A stretch of DNA of 64,000 bases from Blastococcus aurantiacus (GTDB lineage: Bacteria > Actinomycetota > Actinomycetes > Mycobacteriales > Geodermatophilaceae). Positions 18,042 to 26,991 of this stretch are shown piece by piece (within the stretch, counting starts at the first letter, position 1; every line of letters begins with the position of its first letter). The DNA lies in contig NZ_FNBT01000008.1 of the NCBI RefSeq assembly GCF_900102425.1, forward strand, positions 124,001 through 188,000, read 5' to 3'. The notes beneath the pieces were generated by a model that did no database searches, was not told where the DNA came from, and saw nothing but the letters and a program-made list of their open reading frames with translations. Position numbers and translations under genes: made by a program.

Positions 18042-19328
18042 TCACCCCGCGACGCTGGAGAAGGGACTGGCCGAGACCAGTCCGCCCAGCAGGTCGGTGA
18101 GCGGCGCGAGCGGACCGGGCGCAGCGGGAAGACCCCCGACTCCGCCCGGACCCTCCTGGGGGGCGCCGGCCTGGCCGCCGTCGCGGCCGATGTTCTGCTC
18201 GCCGCGGATGTTAGACCCGTTCTCGTCGTAGCCGTCCCCGGGCGCGGGGTCGACACCGTTGACGACACCGCAGCGGACGGCGTCGGTGTCGACGGACTCG
18301 ACCGCCCCCTGCGTCGGGGTGGACGAGCTCGGCACGTAGCCGGTGGTGCAGGCGTGCGGGTCCCCCGCGTTCAGCACGAACCCGAAGTGCGAGCGCAGCA
18401 CGCCGTCCTCGTCGCGGCGGACGACGGTGAAGCCGCCGGTCACCGCGTCCGGGTAGGTGACCAGCATCTGGCGCACGCCGTCGAGGCGCGGGATCGTGAC
18501 CCCGTTGAGGACGTCGAGGTTGCGGACCAGCGAGCCGAGGCCCGGACCGGCGTCCTCCACGAGGGTCTGCAGCGACTCCCCGGCGTCGGGCGCGTTGACC
18601 AGGATCTCGCGCAGGTCGGGGTCCATGTCGACCAGGGTGTCGGTGACCAGGCGCAGGTCCGCCGCCCACGCGCGGATCGCAGACCGGCTGTCCCGCTGCG
18701 TGTCCAGCACCGTCTGGCCGTCGGTGATCAGGGCCAGGGTCTGCGGGAGGGACTCGGTGGCCCGGGCCAGGAGCAGGTTCCCGTTGTCGATGAGGCGCCC
18801 GAGGTCGTCCCCGGCGCCCTCGAACGCCCGCCCGAGCTCCTCGATCACGATCCGGAGGTTGTCCTGGTCGATCGAGCCGACGAGCTCGTCGAGGTTGAGC
18901 AGCATCTGCTCCACCGGCACGGGGGTGCTGGTGCGCTCCTTGGGGATGACCGAGCCGTCCTCGAGGTAGGGCTCCCCCTCGCCGGTGGGCCGCAGGATGA
19001 CGTACTGCTCCCCCACCGCGCTCCGGGTGGCGACCGCGGCCTCGGTGTCGGCGGGGATGGCCTCGGCGTCGGGGTCGATGCGGAGGACCACGCGGACGCC
19101 GTCCTCCACGACCTGCATGTCGGTGACCCGGCCGACGGCGACGCCGCGGTAGGTCACCTCGGCGTTGACGAAGATCCCACCGGACTGCTCGAAGTCGGCC
19201 GCCACCTCGTAGCTGCCGCCGAAGAGGACGCGGTCGAGGCCGACGTAGTTGAAGCCGAGGTAGGCCATCGCCACGACGGAGAGGGTGACGAAGGCCACCA
19301 GCCTGATCTTGGTCGCGCGGGCGATCAC
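18042..19328 (-). CDS. mceF: Mce family protein, MceF type
   Basis: A 428-residue MCE-domain protein. The GTG at 19326-19328 overlaps the mceE stop as GTGA. One N-terminal helix (VAFVTLSVVAMAYLGFNYVG) anchors it, followed by the MCE/MlaD domain (SYEVAADFEQSGGIFVNAEVTYRGVAVGRV) and a long helical region. The low-complexity C-terminus (GGQAGAPQEGPGG) is Pro/Gly-rich. MceA-F are thought to form a hexameric tunnel that carries lipids from the cell surface to the YrbE permease. Type F is assigned from order: last of six. Confidence 0.88.
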   Translation of the reverse strand: MIARATKIRLVAFVTLSVVAMAYLGFNYVGLDRVLFGGSYEVAADFEQSGGIFVNAEVTYRGVAVGRVTDMQVVEDGVRVVLRIDPDAEAIPADTEAAVATRSAVGEQYVILRPTGEGEPYLEDGSVIPKERTSTPVPVEQMLLNLDELVGSIDQDNLRIVIEELGRAFEGAGDDLGRLIDNGNLLLARATESLPQTLALITDGQTVLDTQRDSRSAIRAWAADLRLVTDTLVDMDPDLREILVNAPDAGESLQTLVEDAGPGLGSLVRNLDVLNGVTIPRLDGVRQMLVTYPDAVTGGFTVVRRDEDGVLRSHFGFVLNAGDPHACTTGYVPSSSTPTQGAVESVDTDAVRCGVVNGVDPAPGDGYDENGSNIRGEQNIGRDGGQAGAPQEGPGGVGGLPAAPGPLAPLTDLLGGLVSASPFSSVAG

Positions 19329-20596
19329 GGTCCCACCTCCGTGACGAGCGGCAGACCCGGGCGACCGGTCGCCTGGTCGGCCTGCGGCAGCTGGTCCAGG
19401 ACCTGGCCGGGGAGGTCGCCGAGCCCGGGCAGCCCGCCCTGGGACGGCGCGGGCGCCGGGGTGCCGGCACCGCCACCGGCCGGCGAGGCCGCCCCGCCCT
19501 CGGTACCGCACTTCCCCTGGCTCAGCGCCTCCGTCAACGGGAGTTCGCGCAGCGCGCCGCTCTGGTCGACGACGTACCGGCAGAGCAGCTGGGTGAGGTC
19601 CAGGTCGACCGTCGCGGTCATGTTGGTGAACAGCGCCATGCCACCGGACTGCGCCTGGCGGTAGTTCAGCGCCGACAGGGAGCTGTCGGGGAACGGGTAG
19701 GTCAGCAGCAGCTCCAGCGAGTTCGCCAGGTCCGGGCCGGCCGCGGCCAGCTGGCTGAGGATCGGCTGCAGCAGCTTCAGGTCCTCGATGGTGTTGACCG
19801 CCGACGCGTCGATGATCCGCGTGCCGACGTCGCCGAGCCGGGCCAGGCCCTCGAGCATCGAGACGAGCAGCCCGCGCTGCTCGTTGATGACGTCGAGCCC
19901 CGGGCCGATGGTGTCGAGGGCCGTCTCGATGGTCGCGGTCCGCTCCGCGAGCGTCGCCGCGAGCTCGTCGACGCGGTCGAGGGCACGGTTGATCTCGGCC
20001 CGCTGCTCGTCCAGCCCCCCGATGAAGGTGTCCAGCTGGTCCAGGGTGTCCTTGATCTCGGCCTCGCGGCCCTCCAGCGCGTCACCGAGCTCGCGGTTGA
20101 TCGTCTGGAGCTGGGTCAGCCCACCACCGTTGAGCACCAGCGAGAGCGCCCCGAGGAGCTCCTCGACCTCGACGTTGCGGTTGGTGCGGTCCAGCGTGAT
20201 CCGCGCCCCGTCGTCCAGGCGCCCCTCCGGTTCCTCGTTCCCGGGGGCGGCCAGCTCCACGTACTTCTCGCCGAGGAGCGAGGACTGCTGGATCGCCGCC
20301 ACCGCGTTGGCCGGCAGGTCGACGTCACCGTTGACCTTGATGGTGACGACCGCCGTCCAGTTCTCCTCGTCCAGCTCGATGCCGTCCACCCGGCCGACGG
20401 GCACATCGGCGACGCGCACGCCGGACTGGGGCACGAGGTCGAGGACGTCGAGGAACTCGACCTCCACCGTGTACGGGTCGTCACCGAGGTCGGCACCGCC
20501 CGGCAGGCTCACCGAGTACGCGCCACGGAAGCCGCAGCCGCCGAGCACGAGCACCCCGACCGCGAGCGCGCCGGCCCGCTGCCACCGGCCGGTCAC
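19325..20596 (-). CDS. mceE: Mce family lipoprotein, MceE (LprK) type
   Basis: A 423-residue MCE protein that starts with a lipoprotein signal: ALAVGVLVLGGC with Cys21 as the predicted acylation site, the trait that marks MceE in mce operons. The MCE domain follows (YTVEVEFLDVLDLVPQSGVR), then an extended helical part and a Pro/Gly-rich tail. The only lipid-anchored subunit of this cassette. The GTG start overlaps the mceD stop by 4 nt. Confidence 0.9.
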   Translation of the reverse strand: MTGRWQRAGALAVGVLVLGGCGFRGAYSVSLPGGADLGDDPYTVEVEFLDVLDLVPQSGVRVADVPVGRVDGIELDEENWTAVVTIKVNGDVDLPANAVAAIQQSSLLGEKYVELAAPGNEEPEGRLDDGARITLDRTNRNVEVEELLGALSLVLNGGGLTQLQTINRELGDALEGREAEIKDTLDQLDTFIGGLDEQRAEINRALDRVDELAATLAERTATIETALDTIGPGLDVINEQRGLLVSMLEGLARLGDVGTRIIDASAVNTIEDLKLLQPILSQLAAAGPDLANSLELLLTYPFPDSSLSALNYRQAQSGGMALFTNMTATVDLDLTQLLCRYVVDQSGALRELPLTEALSQGKCGTEGGAASPAGGGAGTPAPAPSQGGLPGLGDLPGQVLDQLPQADQATGRPGLPLVTEVGP

Positions 20597-21843
20597 GGGG
20601 CACCCGCCGGGAGGACCGGGGGCAGGCCCGGGAGGATGCCGCCGCCTCCGCCGCCGCCACCGCCACCGCCACCGCCGAGGAGCGCGTCGCGCAGCTCCTC
20701 GTAGTCGGGGACGCCGTTGCCGTTGAGGTCGTCGACGGTGCCGTTGGCGTCCGCGTCACCGGACAGCAGCCGCGAGCAGACGTCCTGGACGGTGTCGCGG
20801 AGCGGACCGGTGAGGTCGGGGAGCGGCAAGGGCAGCTGGAGCTCGATCCGGCCTGCCTGCGCCAGCAACCCGCACACCACCACCTCGGCGTTGAGGGAGC
20901 CGAGCCCGTTGTCCCGCGTGTCCAGCGTGCCGAAGTCGGGGTTGTAGGCGCGGGCGAGGTTGCTCAGCGCCGCCGGCGCCACGTCGAGCACCTCGGCGAG
21001 CTTGGCGCGCTGCTGCACCAGCACGAGGGTCACGTCCGCGAGCCGGTCGACGTTCGTCGTCAGCAGCGCCGTGTTGTCCCGCACGAAACCGGCCACGTCG
21101 CCCAGGGCATCGCTGAGCAGGGCCACCGCCTCCTGGAGGTCGGCGCGCTCGCCCTCGAGCAGGTCGGCGACCGCGGCCATGTTGTCGTTGAACTGGCCCA
21201 CCTGCGCGTCGATCGTGGCCAGCGCACTGGTGAACGTCTGGAGGTTCTCCAGGGACCCGAACAGGTCGTCGCGGTTCTCGGCGAGCGTCTCGACCGCCTG
21301 CGAGAAGCCGGTGAGGGTGCGGTTCAGCTCGTCACCGTTGCCTTCCAGGTTGGCCGCCCCGACGTCGACGAGGTCGGACAGCGCTCCGTTCGCGTTGGCG
21401 CCGGTGGGGCCGAGGGCCGCCGACAGCTCGTCGAGCGCGCCGTACACCGCGTCGAGTTCGACCGGGATGGCGGTGCGGTCCAGCGGGATCTCCGCGCCGT
21501 CCTCCATCGCGGCGCCCCCGTCGTAGACCGGGGAGAGCTGGACGTAGCGGTCGGAGACCAGCGAGGGCGCAAGGATGATCGCGTCGGCGTCGGCGGGGAC
21601 GTCGTAGTCCTCGTCGATGCTCATCTCGACGCGGACCCGGTCGCCCAGGGGCACCACGTCGTCGATCGTGCCGATGGCGATGCCCAGCACCCGGACGTCC
21701 GAGCCGGGGTACAGGCCGACCGTCTCGTCGAAGAAGGCGGTCACCCGGTACTGACCGGCCGGGCGCAGGACGGTCCACCCGACGGCGACGAGGAGCACGA
21801 ACGCCGCCGTCAGGGCCACGGCGCGCTGCAGGCTGCCGCTCAT
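20593..21843 (-). CDS. mceD: Mce family protein, MceD type, with Ca-binding-like tail
   Basis: A 416-residue MCE protein: N-terminal helix VALTAAFVLLVAVGWTVL, MCE domain (YRVTAFFDETVGLYPGSDVR), long coiled region to about 330. Its C-terminus is unusual: residues 363-383 read DADANGTVDDLNGNGVPDYE, two overlapping DxDxNG / DxNxNGxxDxxE loops like those of EF-hand or thrombospondin type 3 repeats, followed by 13 consecutive glycines and a Pro-rich end. Calcium binding is inferred. It shares one base with the mceC stop and overlaps mceE by 4 nt. Confidence 0.88.
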   Translation of the reverse strand: MSGSLQRAVALTAAFVLLVAVGWTVLRPAGQYRVTAFFDETVGLYPGSDVRVLGIAIGTIDDVVPLGDRVRVEMSIDEDYDVPADADAIILAPSLVSDRYVQLSPVYDGGAAMEDGAEIPLDRTAIPVELDAVYGALDELSAALGPTGANANGALSDLVDVGAANLEGNGDELNRTLTGFSQAVETLAENRDDLFGSLENLQTFTSALATIDAQVGQFNDNMAAVADLLEGERADLQEAVALLSDALGDVAGFVRDNTALLTTNVDRLADVTLVLVQQRAKLAEVLDVAPAALSNLARAYNPDFGTLDTRDNGLGSLNAEVVVCGLLAQAGRIELQLPLPLPDLTGPLRDTVQDVCSRLLSGDADANGTVDDLNGNGVPDYEELRDALLGGGGGGGGGGGGGILPGLPPVLPAGAP

Positions 21844-22874
21844 CAGCGACCTCCCTCGGTCGGGGTGCAGCCGGTCAGCGGGGTGCTGGCCGCGCCGCAG
21901 ACGGCCGCGCCGACGACGGTGGGGATGAGGTCGTTGACGAAGCTGTCGAACCAGCGGCCGTTGCCGAGGGTGTTGGTGAAGACGCGCACGAAGGGCGCCA
22001 GCTCCTTCACCGTCTCGGCCAGGGCGGCCCGGTTGCGGGACAGGATCTCCGTGACCCGGGAGAGCTGCTGCAGGGCCGGCGTGAGCACCTCGCGGTTGTC
22101 CTCCACGAGGCCGGAGAGCTGCCCGGCGAGCTGCTGGGTGCTCTCCAGGATCGAGTCGATGAGCTCGCGCCGCTCCTGCACCTCGGTGAGCAGCGTGTTG
22201 GAGTCGAGGATCAACTGGGTGAACTCCCCGTTGCGGTCGGCGAGGACCTGGGTGACCTGGCGGGTCGAGGAGAGCAGCTGGCGCAGTTCGGCGTCCCGCG
22301 AGGCGATGGTGTCCGAGAGGCGCGCGAGACCCTGGAGCGAGGTCTGCACCTCCTCGGGCGTCTCGGCGAAGGTGTCGGCGAGCACCTCGAAGCTGGCCGC
22401 GAGCTGCCCGGTGTCGATGTCCTGCACGGTCGTGGAGAGGTCGGCGAAGGCCTCGACGACGTCGTAGGGCGACGCCGTCCGCTCCAGCGGGATGCGGTCG
22501 TCGGGGTCCAGCTCCTGCGATCCCCGCGGCACCAGCGCCACGTACTTGGCGCCGAGCACGGTCTCGATCTTGATCGCCGCCTCCGAGCGGTCCCCGACGA
22601 AGGCGTCCTTCACCCGGAACTCCACGGTGACCGCGCCGTCCTCGAGCGCGAGGCTCTCGACGCTGCCGACCTTGACACCGGCGACGCGCACCGGGTCGTC
22701 GGCCTGCAGGCCCGCGGCCTCGGAGAACTGCGCCTTGTAGACGGTCCCGCCGCCGATCAGCGGCAGCGACTGCGCGTTGAAGGCGAGGAGTACGACGGCG
22801 AGGACGACGCCGAGGCTGACCGCCCCGACGATCACCGGGTTGCGGTCTCGGAAGTTCGTGGACCGGCGAGCCAT
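21843..22874 (-). CDS. mceC: Mce family protein, MceC type
   Basis: A 343-residue MCE protein. The ATG at 22872-22874 is preferred to the GTG nine bases earlier because GGAGGGG then lies 8 nt upstream and the ATG shares its A with the mceB stop. Membrane helix at about 15-35 (VIVGAVSLGVVLAVVLLAF), MCE domain with VYKAQFSEAAGLQADDPVRV, helical region, and two C-terminal cysteines (VCGAASTPLTGC). Third of six mce genes. Confidence 0.88.
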   Translation of the reverse strand: MARRSTNFRDRNPVIVGAVSLGVVLAVVLLAFNAQSLPLIGGGTVYKAQFSEAAGLQADDPVRVAGVKVGSVESLALEDGAVTVEFRVKDAFVGDRSEAAIKIETVLGAKYVALVPRGSQELDPDDRIPLERTASPYDVVEAFADLSTTVQDIDTGQLAASFEVLADTFAETPEEVQTSLQGLARLSDTIASRDAELRQLLSSTRQVTQVLADRNGEFTQLILDSNTLLTEVQERRELIDSILESTQQLAGQLSGLVEDNREVLTPALQQLSRVTEILSRNRAALAETVKELAPFVRVFTNTLGNGRWFDSFVNDLIPTVVGAAVCGAASTPLTGCTPTEGGR

Positions 22875-23932
22875 CAGCTGCACCCCTCCGCGCCGCTCTC
22901 GAACTCGAACGTCTGGGCCACCGGCGCCCCGCCGAGCGGGGTTGCGGGCAGCGTCACGGTGCCGCCGGCCCGGCAGAGGAAGAAGTTGAACCAGCTGCCG
23001 TTGATGGCGGTCCGGGTGGTGAGGTCGAGCTTGGCCGGCACGGTCTGCAGGAAGCGCTCGACCACGTCCCCGGTGTCACCGAGGTTGCGCGACAGGTCGT
23101 CCAGCGCCTGGATGTCGGCGGTCAGCGGAGCGCGCGCGTCCTCCAGGAAGCCGCTGGTGGCCGTGGCCAGCTGGTCGATGGTGGCCAGGGAGTCGAAGAT
23201 GACCTCCCGGTCGCCCGCCAGACCGGTGACGAACTCCTGGAGGCTGACCACCAGGCCCGACAGCTGCTCGTCGCGGGCGGCCAGCGTGCCCATGACGGTG
23301 GTCAGGTTGTCGATGACGCTGCCGATCACCTGGTCGCGGTCGGCCAGGCTGTTGGTGAGCGAGCCGACGTGCCCGAGCAGGCTCTCCACGGTCCCGCCCT
23401 CGCCCTGGAAGACCTGGATGATCTCGAACGAGACCCGGTTCACGTCCTCCGGCGACAGCGCCTGCAGCAGCGGCTGGAAGCCCCCGAACAGGATCGTGAG
23501 GTCGAGGGCGTTCGTCGTCTGCGCGACCGGGATCACCGCCCCGGAATCGAGCGTGTCCCCGCCGGCGCCCTCGCCCTCGGTGAGAGCGATGTACCGCTGG
23601 CCGACGAGGTTCCGGAAGCGGATGGTCGCCTCGACGCTGCTCGGGAGCGACACCGACTCGCCCACCTCCAGCTCCACCTCGGCGACCGGGCGCTCGGTCT
23701 CCTCCGCCAGCCCGATGCCCACCACCTGGCCGACCCGGACGCCGGCGATGCGCACCTCGTCGCCCTCGACCAGCCCGGCCACGTCGGTGAACTGGGCCCG
23801 GTAGGTCAGCTGCTCCCCGTAGCCGGCGTTCGTGATGGTCGTGATGAGCACGTAGGCCGCCATGATCGTGACGAGCGCGAACGCGACGAGCTTGACCAGC
23901 GGTGCGCCGAGGCCTCTCATCTGACCCTTCAT
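22874..23932 (-). CDS. mceB: Mce family protein, MceB type
   Basis: A 352-residue MCE protein with helix LVKLVAFALVTIMAAYVLIT, MCE domain (LTYRAQFTDVAGLVEGDEVR; GQRYIALTEGEG) and the family phrase NGSWFNFFLCRAGG near the C-terminus that recurs in MceB proteins. Overlaps the mceA stop by 4 nt (ATGA). It lacks the long low-complexity tail seen in MceD-F. Second of six mce genes. Confidence 0.88.
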   Translation of the reverse strand: MKGQMRGLGAPLVKLVAFALVTIMAAYVLITTITNAGYGEQLTYRAQFTDVAGLVEGDEVRIAGVRVGQVVGIGLAEETERPVAEVELEVGESVSLPSSVEATIRFRNLVGQRYIALTEGEGAGGDTLDSGAVIPVAQTTNALDLTILFGGFQPLLQALSPEDVNRVSFEIIQVFQGEGGTVESLLGHVGSLTNSLADRDQVIGSVIDNLTTVMGTLAARDEQLSGLVVSLQEFVTGLAGDREVIFDSLATIDQLATATSGFLEDARAPLTADIQALDDLSRNLGDTGDVVERFLQTVPAKLDLTTRTAINGSWFNFFLCRAGGTVTLPATPLGGAPVAQTFEFESGAEGCS

Positions 23933-25302
23933 CGGAACATCACGTTCTTCCCCCGCAGGACCGGCGCCAGGGTGGCAGCACCCAGGTCGGACACGTCACC
24001 GGGCTCGTCGCCCGTCTGGAACGCGAGGATGCTGCGCACGAAGTCGAGCTCGGCCGAGGATCCGGCGAGCACGTCCGGCAAGGACTCCCCCGCCCGCGCG
24101 CCACCGGGCACGTTGTTCGGGTTGCCGCCGTCGTCGGCGCCGCCGGCGTAGCAGGCGGGCTCCTCGCGCAGTTCGCTCTCCGGCGAATCGATGCCGTCGA
24201 GGGGCGGGTAGGGGCAGTAGTACTCCCCCGCCTGGGCCTGCGCGATCTCTCCCTCGATGTCGTCCAGGCCGCGGCAGTCCGGCGCCGCCGTGTCGGCGTA
24301 GATCGGCTGGTCGCCCGGGACGTAGGGGTTCCGCGGCGGCAGGGTGAAGACGATGTTCAGGTTCAGCGCCGGGTCGCCGTCGGTGCCGAAGGTCTCGCCG
24401 ATGCGGGGCACGGAGGAGGCCAGCCCGTCGAGCAGACAGGGGTAGACCGGCGAGTACTCGGCGAAGAGCCCGAGCACCGGCCGCGACGTCTCCGCCAGCG
24501 AGATGAGGTTGCGCTCGTTGCGCTCGAGGAAGCCGGCGGCCACGTTGGAGGAGCTGGTGCCCACGCTGAACGTGCGGCGCAGCTGCTCCTCCTGGTCGAC
24601 CACGGTGGTGTTGGTGACGGCAAGGTTGTCCAGCACGGCCAGCAGGTCGTCGGCGGCGCCCTCGTAGGTCTCGGCGAAGTCGGCCACGCCGGAGATGTCC
24701 GCCTGCAGTTCGGGCAGCACGGTGTTGAGCTCCCCGATGTACTCGCCGGTCGCGGCCAGGTTCGCGCCCAGCTCGTCACCGCGGCCGCGGACGGCGTCCG
24801 CGACGGCACCCAGGGTGAAGGCGAGGTCCTCGGGCTGCACCGCCTGGAGCAGCGGCAGCGTGTCGTCGATCACCCGCTGCAGCTCGATGGCGTTGCTCGT
24901 CCGGTCCTGGCCGATGACGTCGCCGTCGGCCAGCCGTTCCGCGCTCGGGTTCTCCGGCAGCTCGAGGGACACGAAACGCTCGCCGAAGAGGGTCTTGGGC
25001 AGCAGCCGCGCGGTCACGTCGGCGGGGATCTGCTCGAGGTGCTCCGGATCGATCGCGAGCTCGATCACGGCGCCGTCCGCACTGGCCTCCACGTCGCGCA
25101 CCTCGCCGACGATGACGCCGCGCACCTTCACGTCGGAGGCCGCCTGGAGCTGGTTGCCGGCCGTGTCCGCCTCCAGCGTCACCCGGACGACGTCGGCGAA
25201 CGCCTTGTTGTACTGCGCGACGGCCAGGCCGAGCAGCAGCACGAGGACGGCGAGGAACGCCACACCCTGCAGGCGGGTGCGGATCACCTTGCTCCTGCTC
25301 AT
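23929..25302 (-). CDS. mceA: Mce family protein, MceA type
   Basis: A 457-residue MCE protein with helix GVAFLAVLVLLLGLAVAQYN, MCE domain (VVRVTLEADTAGNQLQAASD, VKVRGVIVGEV) and the DUF3407-like region that follows it in MceA, including SLAETSRPVLGLFAEYSP YPC. The C-terminal third is Asp/Gly/Pro-rich with several cysteines. It starts 7 nt after yrbEB and is the first of the six mce genes, fitting the name by position. Confidence 0.88.
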   Translation of the reverse strand: MSRSKVIRTRLQGVAFLAVLVLLLGLAVAQYNKAFADVVRVTLEADTAGNQLQAASDVKVRGVIVGEVRDVEASADGAVIELAIDPEHLEQIPADVTARLLPKTLFGERFVSLELPENPSAERLADGDVIGQDRTSNAIELQRVIDDTLPLLQAVQPEDLAFTLGAVADAVRGRGDELGANLAATGEYIGELNTVLPELQADISGVADFAETYEGAADDLLAVLDNLAVTNTTVVDQEEQLRRTFSVGTSSSNVAAGFLERNERNLISLAETSRPVLGLFAEYSPVYPCLLDGLASSVPRIGETFGTDGDPALNLNIVFTLPPRNPYVPGDQPIYADTAAPDCRGLDDIEGEIAQAQAGEYYCPYPPLDGIDSPESELREEPACYAGGADDGGNPNNVPGGARAGESLPDVLAGSSAELDFVRSILAFQTGDEPGDVSDLGAATLAPVLRGKNVMFR

Positions 25303-25309
25303 CGGTCGG

Positions 25310-26176
25310 TCACCCCGCGATCCGGACGGTCGTGGTCGAGCCCCAGATGGCCAGCGACAGGAAGAGGTCGATGACGTTGATCGCCACGATGGAGAAGCGC
25401 ACCGCCCGGCCGACCGCCATGCCGACGCCCGACGGACCCCCGCTGGCCCGGTAGCCGTAGTAGCAGTGGGTCAGGATGACCACCACGGCGAAGACCAGCA
25501 CCTTGAGGAAGGACCACAGCACGTCCTCCGGGGGGAGGAACAGGTTGAAGTAGTGGTCGTACGTTCCCGCCGACTGCCCGTACGCCTGAGTGACGATGGT
25601 GCGGGTGGCGAAGTAGCTGGTCAGCAGACCCAGCACGTAGAGCGGGATGACGGCGATGAACCCGGCGATGATGCGGGTGGTCACGAGGAACGGCAGCGAG
25701 GGCACGCCCATGACCTCGAGGGCGTCGATCTCCTCGTTGATCCGCATGGCGCCGATCTGCGCGGTGAACCCGCAGCCGACCGTCGCCGAGAGCGCCACGC
25801 CGGCGACCAGCGGGGCGATCTCGCGGGTGTTGAAGTAGGCCGACAGGAAGCCGGTGAACGCGGAGGTGCCCAGCTGGTCGAGGGCGGCGTAGCCCTGCAG
25901 GCCGACGGCGGAGCCCGTGAAGAAGGACAGGGCGGCGATGACGCCGACCGTTCCTCCGATGACCGCCAGTGCGCCGGTCCCGAAGGTCACCTCGGCCAGC
26001 AGCCGCATGACCTCCTTCTTGTAGCGCCGCAGCGTGCGGGGGGTCCACGCCAGGGCGCGGCCGTAGAAGCCGAGCTGGTCGCCGAGGTTCTCGAGCGTGT
26101 CCAGCGGCTGCCTGCCCACGCGCTTGAGCCGTCGCAGGCCGACCTTGACCCGGTCCACCGGGGAGAAGAGCGCCAT
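25310..26176 (-). CDS. yrbEB: Mce transporter permease, YrbEB type
   Basis: A 288-residue MlaE-family integral membrane permease. The ATG at 26174-26176 overlaps the yrbEA stop by one base; an adjacent GTG one codon earlier is possible. The family motif GCGFTAQIGAMRINEEIDALEVMGV lies centrally, with about five to six hydrophobic helices (for example IIAGFIAVIPLYVLGLLTSYF and VLWSFLKVLVFAVVVILTHC). It pairs with YrbEA as the permease dimer of the Mce lipid importer, driven by Mkl. Confidence 0.92.
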   Translation of the reverse strand: MALFSPVDRVKVGLRRLKRVGRQPLDTLENLGDQLGFYGRALAWTPRTLRRYKKEVMRLLAEVTFGTGALAVIGGTVGVIAALSFFTGSAVGLQGYAALDQLGTSAFTGFLSAYFNTREIAPLVAGVALSATVGCGFTAQIGAMRINEEIDALEVMGVPSLPFLVTTRIIAGFIAVIPLYVLGLLTSYFATRTIVTQAYGQSAGTYDHYFNLFLPPEDVLWSFLKVLVFAVVVILTHCYYGYRASGGPSGVGMAVGRAVRFSIVAINVIDLFLSLAIWGSTTTVRIAG

Positions 26177-26991
26177 CACGACCCCTTCGGCGGGACGAGC
26201 TGGAAGTAGATCGCCGTCATCACGAGGTTCACGGCGAACAGCAGGATGAAGGTGATGACGACGGACTGGTTCACCGCGTCGCCGACGCCCTTCGGGCCAC
26301 CGCCTGCGTTGAGCCCCTTGTACGACGCGACGATGCCGGCGATGAGCCCGAACACCAGGGCCTTCGTCTCCGACGCCCAGAAGTCCTCGATCTGGGCCAG
26401 CGCACTGAAGGACGAGAGGTAGGCGCCCGGTGTCCCGCCCTGCAGCACCACGTTGAAGAAGTAGCCGCCGGCGACGCCCACGACGCTCACCAGCCCGTTG
26501 AGCAGGACCGCCACCAGCATGGCGGCCAGCACCCGCGGGACGACGAGGCGCTGGATCGGGCTGATGCCCAGCACCTCCATCGCGTCGATCTCGTCACGGA
26601 TCTTGCGGGCCCCCAGGTCGGCGCAGATGGCCGAGCCACCCGCCCCGGCGATGAGCAGGGCGGTGACGATGGGGCTGGCCTCGCGCAGCACGGCGAGGAC
26701 CGATGCCGACCCGGTGAACGACTGGGCACCGAGCTGTCGGGTGAGCGATCCCAGCTGCAGGGCGATCACCGCGCCGAACGGGATCGCGACCAGCGCGGTG
26801 GGGATGATCGTCACGCTCGCGACGAACCAGGCCTGCTGGATGAACTCGCGCAGCTGGAACGGTCGCTTGGGCAGTGCCTTGAGGACGTCGAGCGCGAAGG
26901 CGAACAGGTTGCCGCTCGCGGCCAACGGTCGGGTGGGCGAGAAGCGCCCGTCCAGGAGACCCGGCGCCTTCGGCTCTTCGCTGGTGCTCAC
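26176..26991 (-). CDS. yrbEA: Mce transporter permease, YrbEA type
   Basis: A 271-residue MlaE-family permease. The GTG start overlaps the mkl stop (GTGA). The signature GGSAICADLGARKIRDEIDA followed by MEVLGISPIQRLVVPRVLA is intact and several hydrophobic helices are visible (ASVTIIPTALVAIPFGAVIAL; SVVITFILLFAVNLVMTAIY). Forms the inner-membrane part of the Mce importer with YrbEB. Confidence 0.92.
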   Translation of the reverse strand: MSTSEEPKAPGLLDGRFSPTRPLAASGNLFAFALDVLKALPKRPFQLREFIQQAWFVASVTIIPTALVAIPFGAVIALQLGSLTRQLGAQSFTGSASVLAVLREASPIVTALLIAGAGGSAICADLGARKIRDEIDAMEVLGISPIQRLVVPRVLAAMLVAVLLNGLVSVVGVAGGYFFNVVLQGGTPGAYLSSFSALAQIEDFWASETKALVFGLIAGIVASYKGLNAGGGPKGVGDAVNQSVVITFILLFAVNLVMTAIYFQLVPPKGS

